This document shows, one piece after another, positions 1 through 6,556 of a stretch of DNA of 64,000 nucleotides (its first letter is position 1; every line of letters begins with the position of its first letter). Where the stretch lies: positions 256,667 to 320,666 of the forward strand of contig CAXXGM010000014.1 of assembly GCA_963677325.2 (NCBI GenBank), read 5' to 3'. Source of the DNA: G963677325 sp963677325 (lineage in GTDB: Bacteria > Bacteroidota > Bacteroidia > Bacteroidales > Prolixibacteraceae). A program made the translations under genes and the position numbers. The notes under the pieces were generated by a model. The model worked only from the letters and a program-made list of their open reading frames with translations, was not told where the DNA came from and ran no database searches.

Positions 1-228
1 GATGACTTCACACCCGATCAGAGATTCTTTTTAGCTTATGCACATGTTTGGGCCTCCAACATCAGAGATAAGGAAATCCTTCGCCGTACAAAAGAAGATG
101 TTCATTCAATCGGACGTTTCCGCGTAATTGGACCTTTGAGAAATGTGCCCTCTTTCTACGCCGCATTTAATGTCAAACCGGGTCAGGGCATGTACCTTGA
201 AGAAGATAAGAGGGCAAAAATTTGGTAA
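1..228 (+). CDS. M13 (neprilysin/PepO) family metallopeptidase, C-terminal fragment
   Basis: The reading frame is open from the left edge to a TAA at 226-228 and gives 75 residues, so only the C-terminus is present. The pieces FTPDQRFFLAYAHVWA and SIGRFRVIGPLRN, followed by FYAAFNVKPGQGMY and a terminal K-I-W, are the conserved tail of M13 zinc endopeptidases (neprilysin/PepO type). These act outside the cytoplasm on peptides. The catalytic HExxH and the downstream Glu ligand lie to the left of the window and cannot be checked. A complex palindrome follows the gene (252-486); its inner arm ends in a T run that could serve as terminator. Family assignment is confident; completeness and localisation are unknown. 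Confidence 0.85.
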   Translation, partial: DDFTPDQRFFLAYAHVWASNIRDKEILRRTKEDVHSIGRFRVIGPLRNVPSFYAAFNVKPGQGMYLEEDKRAKIW

Positions 229-251
229 GCAGTGCTAAACTTAAATCATAA

Positions 252-486
252 CGTGAGTTCGATCTAAGGAATGGATAACCTGATCTGTCGAAAACACCTC
301 AGTAGAAATGGTCGAGGGAGAAAAATTTACCTAATTACCTAATTAAATCAGGTAATTAGGTTGGTGAAAGGGTAAAATCAATCCCTCTACTGAGGTGTTT
401 TTTTTTTAAAGATTAGGTTATCGAAGACAACATTAACGCTCAAACAATCAAGCACTGTCTTATCCATTGCTTAGATCGAGCTCAGG
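252..486. mobile_element. MITE-like nested palindrome with 11-bp flanking direct repeats
   Basis: Outer arms 255-278 and 460-483 are inverted repeats matching at 22 of 24 positions. Inside lie perfect 16-bp arms at 291-306/386-401 and perfect 12-bp arms at 329-340/350-361. The 11-mer TTAAATCATAA occurs immediately outside both ends (241-251 and 487-497), as expected for a target-site duplication. No protein is encoded. The form (about 235 bp, terminal inverted repeats, long duplication) suggests a non-autonomous element mobilised by a transposase making 9-12 bp duplications, such as the IS4 family. Its ends do not match the IS4-type element at 37313-38750. A structured RNA or attenuator is the alternative. 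The 386-410 arm plus T run may also terminate the upstream gene. Confidence 0.6.
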
Positions 487-498
487 TTAAATCATAAT

Positions 499-540
499 AA
501 AAAGGGGATGCAATCAAATTGCATCCCCTTTTTATTTATG
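499..540. terminator. Bidirectional rho-independent terminator
   Basis: Perfect 15-bp arms (499-513 and 519-533) of the type AAAAAGGGGATGCAA flank a 5-nt loop. The A-rich and T-rich sides give a U tract in either direction. It lies 58 bp past the nagB stop on the minus strand and also past the element at 252-486, so it probably ends nagB transcription and blocks read-through from the left. Confidence 0.85.
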
Positions 541-590
541 GTCTCCTCAAAGTAGCCTTCTTGGAATTCGTCTGAAATTCCAGGGATTCA

Positions 591-1424
591 CTACCACCCA
601 AGATTATTACTATCTATCCACAAAGACTCCGGATCAATGTATTTCCCTTCAATATCCTTGAAATATTTATAGGTTCCGACTTTAAGTTCAATGGTTGAAT
701 CTTCGTCACAAACAATGATCCCGTTAGGATGTAATTGAAGAGCAGATATGGTCCACATATGATTAATACCCTTCTCAATAGCCTGATGCAGGGCCCTCGC
801 CTTGTTATGCCCGGTTACAAGTATCAGCACTTCCTTTGCATCCATGACAGTTCCAACTCCAACGGTCAGAGCCACTTTAGGCACAAGATTGATATCATTG
901 TTAAAAAAACGGCTGTTCACCACGATGGTGTCTTGATTCAAAGCTTTATCCCTTGTGCGTGATGTGAGGCTTGAACCCGGTTCATTAAATGCAATATGAC
1001 CATCAGCGCCTACTCCCCCCATGAAAAGATCAATCCCGCCTACGGCTTTCATTTTATTTTCATAAGATAAACATTCCGCTTTCAAATCAGGGGCATTACC
1101 ATTTAATATATTGACATTTTCAGGCTTGATATCAATGTGCCTGAAAAAATTATCCCACATGAAGGAATGATAACTTTGCGGATGCTCTTTGGGTAAGTTC
1201 ACATATTCATCCATGTTAAAAGTAATCACATTCTGAAATGAAACCTTTCCTTCGCGATAAATCTTTATCAATTCCATATAGGTCCCCAGCGGAGTGCTTC
1301 CGGTTGGCAATCCAAGCACAAAGGGCCTCTGACGTGAACGATTAACTTCATTGATCCGTTTTGCAATATAAATTGCCGACCACTTTGAAACGCTATTTGC
1401 CTCAGGCTGAATAATTAATCTCAT
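591..1424 (-). CDS. nagB: Glucosamine-6-phosphate deaminase NagB
   Basis: The 277-aa protein converts glucosamine 6-phosphate to fructose 6-phosphate and ammonia in the cytoplasm, feeding amino sugars from peptidoglycan or chitin into glycolysis. Visible family motifs are LGLPTGSTPLGTY near residue 38 (phosphate loop), FNMDEYVNLP near 68 (catalytic Asp), and GGVGADGHIAFNEPGSSL near 135 with the His-Ile-Ala-Phe active-site segment. The length is normal (about 260-280). The start ATG at 1424 gives MRLIIQPEANSVSKWSA, which matches the usual N-terminus. It is a single-gene unit with the terminator at 499-540. No nagA or transporter is adjacent. Confidence 0.95.
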   Translation of the reverse strand: MRLIIQPEANSVSKWSAIYIAKRINEVNRSRQRPFVLGLPTGSTPLGTYMELIKIYREGKVSFQNVITFNMDEYVNLPKEHPQSYHSFMWDNFFRHIDIKPENVNILNGNAPDLKAECLSYENKMKAVGGIDLFMGGVGADGHIAFNEPGSSLTSRTRDKALNQDTIVVNSRFFNNDINLVPKVALTVGVGTVMDAKEVLILVTGHNKARALHQAIEKGINHMWTISALQLHPNGIIVCDEDSTIELKVGTYKYFKDIEGKYIDPESLWIDSNNLGW

Positions 1425-1946
1425 AACATAAAGAAACTTGGTTGATTTTCAAAATTCGTTAATTTTTTGAAACATTCAACATAAAATCATTCCAAATATA
1501 ATCTCCTGAAGAAAAAACATAGAGAGCGTTCAAATTTCTTTCAAACTATGTTGAACTCTCTTCAGGATTCCGGATTGTGTGTATTTCAGCGCCCCGGGAA
1601 TAATTAAGGTCATACATATTCAAGCCCTCCTGACTTTTATTCCCGGGAAACCCTGAAAAGGTTTAATTTGAATAACCGTGGGTGTAACCCACGGAAAACA
1701 AGAAAAAGAAGACTGCAACCCGGAAAGGGTTGAACAGTTTTGTATCCTGATAGGATTAAATTTAAACAGGTTCTTAACCTCTGTCTGAAAATTTAACATG
1801 ATTACTCCGAATAAACTTTTTAGAAATTACTGGTAGTATAGATTAATAGTGTTAATTTTACCCATTTAAATAAAGCTGCAAATAAGAAATTCAATATTTG
1901 CTTGTAAAAGCTTGTAAATTACGATGTATCAATTAATATAGATCTT
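1425..1946. other. Intergenic region between nagB and kdnA
   Basis: There is no gene here. The part nearest nagB (1425-1590) holds a near-palindrome with repeated GAGAG/CTCTC ends. The centre holds the hairpin array described at 1593-1780. The last 140 bp before kdnA are very AT-rich and should carry the kdn promoter; AATATTTG about 50 bp upstream of the ATG differs from the TAnnTTTG box at one position, and no convincing -33 TTG is visible. Confidence 0.5.
1593..1780. repeat. Hairpin-array intergenic repeat, copy 1
   Basis: Successive small inverted repeats are present: 1593-1603 with 1637-1647 (CCCGGGAATAA and its complement), 1676-1683/1687-1694 (CCGTGGGT), 1716-1721/1727-1732 (CAACCC), 1744-1748/1752-1756 (ATCCT) and 1768-1772/1776-1780 (AGGTT). 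The middle two, separated by an A-rich spacer containing GAAG, match in layout and partly in sequence the complement of 41015-41098. That marks a dispersed, REP-like family whose hairpins would form in RNA. Confidence 0.6.
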
Positions 1947-3143
1947 ATGGCGGGGACTGAACTTTTCGGTGAAGAAGAACGGAAAGAAGTGATGGAGGTG
2001 CTGGAAACAGGAATTTTGTTTCGATACAATCACGACGCTCAGCGAAATGGCATTTGGAAAGCTAAAACTTTTGAAAAGGAATTTTCTCAATATCTGGGAA
2101 CAAAACATACACATTTCTGCGCCAGCGGCAGTGCCGCCGATGCAATAAGTCTTGCCTGCTGCGGAATTGGTTATGGCGATGAGGTGATCGTCCCTCCTTA
2201 TACTTTCATCGCTCCCATTGAGGCTGTAATGATGGCGGGGGCTATCCCGGTTTTTGGAGAAATCGATGAAACACTTTGCTTAAGTCCTGAAGGGATTGAA
2301 AAAGCAATCACCCCGCGGACAAAAGCGGTTCTGATCGTCCAGGTCTTTGGTTCAATGGGAAGAATGGATGAGATAGTTTCCGTATGTGAAAAGCACAACC
2401 TGATCCTCATTGAAGATGCGGCTCCCGCACTGGGAGGAAGCTACAAGGGCAAAATGCTTGGCAATTTTGGTAAAATTTCCGCCTTTTCTTTCGACTTCTA
2501 TAAAATTATTACAGCAGGAGAAGGTGGGGCCATTGCCACCAATGACGATGAAATATACGATAAAGCGCATAAATATTCTGACCACGGTCATGATCATATC
2601 GGGAACAATCGTGGCGGCGAACAGCATCCTATCCTTGGCTTTAATTTCCGGGGTAGTGAATTGGGAGCCGCCGTGGCGCTGGCTCAGCTAAGAAAATTAC
2701 CCTACATGATCGAAAAACAAAGGGCTCATCAGGACGTACTGAGAAATGTAATTGTGGAATTTGATGAAATCTTTCCACGATATGTCCCCGATGAAGATGG
2801 AGATTCGGCCACTTTCCTATCCTTCTTCCTTCCTGATGCGGATAAAGCAGCGAAGACTTTTGACGAATTTCAGAAAGCCGGTCTGAGTGCATCCTATTGG
2901 TACCGGAATAATTTCCATTTCCATCGTCAGTGGGGTCACTTGAAAGAATTAAAATCAATATTCAACTTGCCCGTCATGATGCTCAAAGACGTACCTGATT
3001 ATAAAAACCTTCAGGTCCCTAAATCCGATGCGATCATGCAGCGACTGATGATGACTCAGATCATGGTAAACTGGACCGAAGAAGAAGTCAATTCCATTGC
3101 AGAAAAAATGAGGTCAGCTCTGAAAAATGCGCTGAAGAAATAA
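1947..3143 (+). CDS. kdnA: 8-amino-3,8-dideoxy-manno-octulosonate transaminase KdnA (DegT/DnrJ family)
   Basis: The 398-aa PLP-dependent sugar aminotransferase is predicted to aminate the C8 aldehyde that KdnB makes from Kdo, giving 8-amino-Kdo (Kdo8N). The N-terminal FGEEERKEVMEVLETGILFRYN, the middle IDETLCLSPEGIE, and SDHGHDHIGNNRGGEQHP are as I recall them from the Shewanella oneidensis KdnA. Those segments set it apart from generic DegT proteins. The Schiff-base Lys is K186 in SFDFYKIITAGEGGA and the cofactor Asp is D157 in IEDAAP. The start ATG at 1947 gives the expected N-terminus. It leads the kdnA-kdnB-kdsA-transaldolase/CBS cassette; kdnB follows after 150 bp. Another 3-amino-sugar transaminase is possible but the kdnB partner argues against it. 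Confidence 0.88.
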   Translation: MAGTELFGEEERKEVMEVLETGILFRYNHDAQRNGIWKAKTFEKEFSQYLGTKHTHFCASGSAADAISLACCGIGYGDEVIVPPYTFIAPIEAVMMAGAIPVFGEIDETLCLSPEGIEKAITPRTKAVLIVQVFGSMGRMDEIVSVCEKHNLILIEDAAPALGGSYKGKMLGNFGKISAFSFDFYKIITAGEGGAIATNDDEIYDKAHKYSDHGHDHIGNNRGGEQHPILGFNFRGSELGAAVALAQLRKLPYMIEKQRAHQDVLRNVIVEFDEIFPRYVPDEDGDSATFLSFFLPDADKAAKTFDEFQKAGLSASYWYRNNFHFHRQWGHLKELKSIFNLPVMMLKDVPDYKNLQVPKSDAIMQRLMMTQIMVNWTEEEVNSIAEKMRSALKNALKK

Positions 3144-3293
3144 GAGAGTAAAAGTGAAAAAACAAAAAAAACAGGTAGAATGAAATAGAAGCGAGAAGAT
3201 GTGAAGGTAGTTCTATCAGTAGTCTGCAGATCATCAATCGTCAACTACCGCTTTATTCTCTGATTTATTAACAAAAAATTCGATAAGTAACAT

Positions 3294-4370
3294 ATGTTTA
3301 GAAATTTAAAGGCAGTCGGGCGTGTTCTCTATGGAAGAAACAGCTTTTCCCAATTAAATGACCTTATGGAAGAATTACGAACCAATGAAGATTCATTCGT
3401 CGTTTTTCTCCTGGACCATTATTTTGAAGGAAAAGAATTTCAGAAAAGAATTCCGCTCCATCCCGGGGATTACCTCAAAATAATCGATGTAACGGATGAA
3501 CCTAAAACAAAAACAGTTGATGCTATTGTAAAAGAGATCAAGAACCATGGCAAAAATTTGCCTGTTTCAGTGGTTGGTATTGGCGGCGGAACAGTGATGG
3601 ATTATGCCAAAGCGATCCGTCTCATGCTCACCAACGAAGGTTCTTCCTCCGAATACCAGGGTCTGGATCTCATCAAAAACAAAGGCGTTCATTGCACCGT
3701 GATTCCTACTATTTCCGGGACAGGTGCTGAGGTTTCCATGACCACAGTTTTAACCGGCCCGGTAAAGAAACTTGGAATAAAGGGCAATTTTACCCCTGCC
3801 GATCAGCTGGTAATCGATCCTGAACTTATAGCCTCCGTACCTGATCCTCAGAGGTTCTACACCGCTATGGACAGTTACATTCACAACATAGAAGCTTTAA
3901 ACGGTAACAGAAAAACGGTAATGGGCACCTCTCTCGGAACGGAATCTCTGAGACTCTGCCGGGAAATTTTCCTCAGCAAGGACAGCCGTTCACCTGAAAA
4001 TGATGAAAAACTGATGATCGCTTCTTATCTTGGCGGATTATCATTAACCTATTCGGAAGTCGGCGCCTGTCATGCCATCTCCTACGGATTGGCAACAGTT
4101 CTGGGAATACACCATGGAATAGGGAATTGTGTTGTTTTCAATCAGCTTGAAGAATTTTATCCTGAAGGGGTCAAAGAATTCAAGGAGATGATGAAATTAA
4201 GTAATATTGAGCTTCCAAAGGGCGTTACAGCTCACTGCACATCCGAAGAAATCGACCGGATGATCGATGTAACCCTGACCCTTACTTTCATGTGGCAGCA
4301 TATCTGCGGCCCGGAATGGGAGAAAATCATTACCCGTGAAAAATTGCGCGGACTTATAATGAAAATGTAA
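3294..4370 (+). CDS. kdnB: Kdo 8-oxidase KdnB (iron-containing alcohol dehydrogenase family)
   Basis: The 358-aa protein oxidises the C8 hydroxyl of Kdo to an aldehyde so that KdnA can aminate it; in Shewanella the two act together. The dinucleotide-binding loop GIGGGTVMD is at residues 95-103. Metal ligands of iron-type alcohol dehydrogenases are in place: D193 in YTAMDSYIHNIE, H197, H260 in EVGACHAISYG and H273/H274 in GIHHGIGN. The segment MLTNEGSSSEYQGLDLIKN and the TISGTGAEVS loop match KdnB rather than glycerol or butanol dehydrogenases. The stop is 10 bp before kdsA, so the two are co-transcribed. No lpx gene or kdsB is in the window, so sugar activation must be encoded elsewhere. Confidence 0.88.
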   Translation: MFRNLKAVGRVLYGRNSFSQLNDLMEELRTNEDSFVVFLLDHYFEGKEFQKRIPLHPGDYLKIIDVTDEPKTKTVDAIVKEIKNHGKNLPVSVVGIGGGTVMDYAKAIRLMLTNEGSSSEYQGLDLIKNKGVHCTVIPTISGTGAEVSMTTVLTGPVKKLGIKGNFTPADQLVIDPELIASVPDPQRFYTAMDSYIHNIEALNGNRKTVMGTSLGTESLRLCREIFLSKDSRSPENDEKLMIASYLGGLSLTYSEVGACHAISYGLATVLGIHHGIGNCVVFNQLEEFYPEGVKEFKEMMKLSNIELPKGVTAHCTSEEIDRMIDVTLTLTFMWQHICGPEWEKIITREKLRGLIMKM

Positions 4371-4380
4371 AACGCCAGGG

Positions 4381-5220
4381 ATGAAGAAAATAGTTAAGGT
4401 AGGAAACATTGAATGCGGAGCAGATAAGTTGTTTCTCATTGCCGGACCATGCGTGGTAGAAGATGAGAAGACGATGATGGATACCGCCGAATTCCTTGTC
4501 AAACTCTCTGGAAAGTTGGATTTACCATTAATTTTCAAATCATCTTTTCAAAAAGACAACCGCAGTTCCATTGATTTCTACTCGGGTCCCGGAATGAAAG
4601 AGGGCCTTGCAATACTGCGGAAAATCAAAGAGCAGTTCAATGTTCCTCTGATCACTGATATTCATTATCCCGAACAGATAGAACCCGCGGCTGAAGTGGT
4701 TGATGTCATCCAGATCCCGGCTTACCTGGTAATGCAGACTACCTTGGTGGTCATGGCTGCCAAAACCGGGAAGGCTCTTAATTTAAAACACGGTCAGTTT
4801 CTCGCTCCGGAAAACATGATCAAGCCCGTGATCAAAGCAGAGCAATCAGGAAATACAAACATCATGGTCACCGAGAGAGGTTATACATTCGGATATAATG
4901 ATCTTGTCGTTGATCCCCGCAGTTTTTATCACTTACGCTCGACCGGTTATCCGGTAATTTTTGACGTGACGCATTCCATTCGGAAATATGGGATTCCAAG
5001 TGCAGACCCCAAAGGCGGATCACGGGAATTTATTCCAACTCTCGCCCGGTCCGGAGTGGCTGCAGGAATTGACGGTTTATTTATCGAGGTTCATCCCGAT
5101 CCATCCCGTGCTCTTTGCGATGCCGCCAGCCAGATGTGTATCAGTGATGTGGAAGAATTCCTCAAACCGCTGATGGAAATTCACAATATTGAAGTAAAAT
5201 ACAGACCAAAATATACTTAA
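4381..5220 (+). CDS. kdsA: 3-deoxy-8-phosphooctulonate synthase KdsA, Cys-containing (metal-dependent) type
   Basis: The 279-aa protein condenses arabinose 5-phosphate with PEP to give Kdo 8-phosphate. Motifs in order are LIAGPCVVED (C24, the position that is Cys in metal-dependent and Asn in metal-independent enzymes), FKSSFQKDNRSS near residue 52, ITDIHYPEQ, IQIPAYLVMQTTL near 117, GQFLAPENM, VTERGYTFGYNDLVVD near 161, DVTHS, and GIDGLFIEVHPDP near 238. Several positions differ from common KdsA: SSFQKD for ASFDKA, YLVMQ for FLCRQ, and CDAASQM for the usual DGPNM. The core is nevertheless intact and active synthase is likely. It is tightly coupled to kdnB (10 bp) and to the next gene (14 bp). 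Confidence 0.92.
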   Translation: MKKIVKVGNIECGADKLFLIAGPCVVEDEKTMMDTAEFLVKLSGKLDLPLIFKSSFQKDNRSSIDFYSGPGMKEGLAILRKIKEQFNVPLITDIHYPEQIEPAAEVVDVIQIPAYLVMQTTLVVMAAKTGKALNLKHGQFLAPENMIKPVIKAEQSGNTNIMVTERGYTFGYNDLVVDPRSFYHLRSTGYPVIFDVTHSIRKYGIPSADPKGGSREFIPTLARSGVAAGIDGLFIEVHPDPSRALCDAASQMCISDVEEFLKPLMEIHNIEVKYRPKYT

Positions 5221-5234
5221 ACAAATTCATTGAT

Positions 5235-6260
5235 ATGGAATTTTTTCTTGACTCAGCTAATATGGCTGAAATTGAAGAAGCCCTGAAATTGGGAATCATC
5301 GACGGTGTGACAACCACACCGACTTTTATGCATAAAAACGGGATCACGGATATTGATGGGGCCATTATTAAACTGTCAAAAATGGTGCCGGTGCTGATGA
5401 TCGAAGCTTTGGGCGAAACGGCCGATCAGATTGTTGATGAAGCGCACCGGCTGTTAAACCTGGGTCTCGATAAGAAAAAAACAGTTTTTAAAATACCCGT
5501 CAATCTGGAGGGAATTAAAGCTTGCAAGAGACTTCACAATGAAGGATTCTTAGTCAATATACATTTGGTTTACAACGTTCAGCAGGCTTTCATGGCATTG
5601 ACAGCCGGCGCCAACTACGTGTGTGTTCTCGTAGGACGCATGCAGGATCAGGGACATGACGCCCTGGCTCTGGTAAAACAAATTGTAACGATCATCAGGG
5701 ACTATAAATATGACTGCAAAGTGATGTTCTCCTCCGTAAGATATCCTGAACATGTAAAGGATGCTTTGGCGCTGGGTGCACAGAACATTACCCTTCCCTG
5801 GAGCATCATGAAAAAACTGGCCGATAACCACCTGACTAAAATCGGAACAGATCAGTTCTTTCAACATACCCGCTTGATGACGGTTCAGGTCAAAGATGTA
5901 ATTTCCAAAGCAAATCCCGTCGTAGACAACGATTGTAAAGTTCTGGATGCCCTTCTGAAGATGACTGATTCCGGAATGGGCGCTGTATCGATTGTCTCCA
6001 AAGAGGGAAAACTCACCGGCATTTTCACGGACGGCGATCTCAGACGGCAGATGCGTAAATTGGGAGAACATATCCTGACCGCTTCCGTCGGCGAATGCAT
6101 GACCGCTAATCCGCTTTCCATTGAAGCTGACGCCTGTCTTCAAAAAGCAGCGGATATCTTCAATGCCAATCAGGTAGATAATATCATCGTTACAGACAAT
6201 GGTCAGCCCATTGGTATGCTCGACATCCAGGATCTGGTAAAGCTCGACCTGATGAACTAA
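5235..6260 (+). CDS. Transaldolase-family barrel fused to a KdsD-type CBS pair; role in Kdo precursor supply inferred
   Basis: The 341-aa fusion has two parts. Residues 1-215 are a TalC/fructose-6-phosphate-aldolase-type barrel: FLDSAN with D6, GVTTTPT near 24, and the Schiff-base Lys K86 in VFKIPVN. Residues 217-340 are a CBS pair with DALLKMTDSGMGAVSIV and GIFTDGDLRRQM, sequences I know from the C-terminal half of arabinose-5-phosphate isomerase KdsD, which normally follows a SIS domain. The gene is 14 bp after kdsA, whose substrate is arabinose 5-phosphate. I infer that it makes or channels that substrate, or regulates its supply, replacing KdsD. This is not established. A terminator follows at 6284-6320. 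Domain calls are confident; function is open. Confidence 0.8.
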   Translation: MEFFLDSANMAEIEEALKLGIIDGVTTTPTFMHKNGITDIDGAIIKLSKMVPVLMIEALGETADQIVDEAHRLLNLGLDKKKTVFKIPVNLEGIKACKRLHNEGFLVNIHLVYNVQQAFMALTAGANYVCVLVGRMQDQGHDALALVKQIVTIIRDYKYDCKVMFSSVRYPEHVKDALALGAQNITLPWSIMKKLADNHLTKIGTDQFFQHTRLMTVQVKDVISKANPVVDNDCKVLDALLKMTDSGMGAVSIVSKEGKLTGIFTDGDLRRQMRKLGEHILTASVGECMTANPLSIEADACLQKAADIFNANQVDNIIVTDNGQPIGMLDIQDLVKLDLMN

Positions 6261-6283
6261 TAAAAAAATTACATATCATCTTT

Positions 6284-6320
6284 AAAAGGCAGAATGAATT
6301 GATTCTGCCTTTTCTTTTTT
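6284..6320 (+). terminator. Rho-independent terminator of the kdn/kds cassette
   Basis: Perfect 12-bp arms (6284-6295, AAAAGGCAGAAT, and 6302-6313) with a 6-nt loop are followed by CTTTTTT. It lies 23 bp after the last stop of the cassette and marks the operon end. Confidence 0.85.
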
Positions 6321-6367
6321 AGCTTTCATTTTAAGCTTCATCCCTATACCTTCTCCGTATTTCCCTC

Positions 6368-6421
6368 GTAGTTTATTCGTATCTATACAAACAATGTACG
6401 AATAATCTACGAATAAACTAC
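6368..6421. repeat. Palindrome built from TACGAATAA-type units, copy 1
   Basis: Perfect 14-bp arms at 6368-6381 and 6408-6421. The right side contains TACGAATAATC followed by TACGAATAAAC in direct 11-bp steps. The same unit forms a longer array at 63176-63254. It sits between the convergent ends of the Kdo cassette and the phosphatase-fold gene, so it is not a promoter element. Confidence 0.6.
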
Positions 6422-6556
6422 TTTAAAAGTATGAGCAGAAGTACTTCTTGTCTTCCGCAACTTATAGTACCTGATATATTCCAGTATAACTAAATGATGA
6501 TTTCCTTCCGGAGAGGAATAATTTCCTGAGGGATAAGAATGGCCGCCAAAGAAGGA

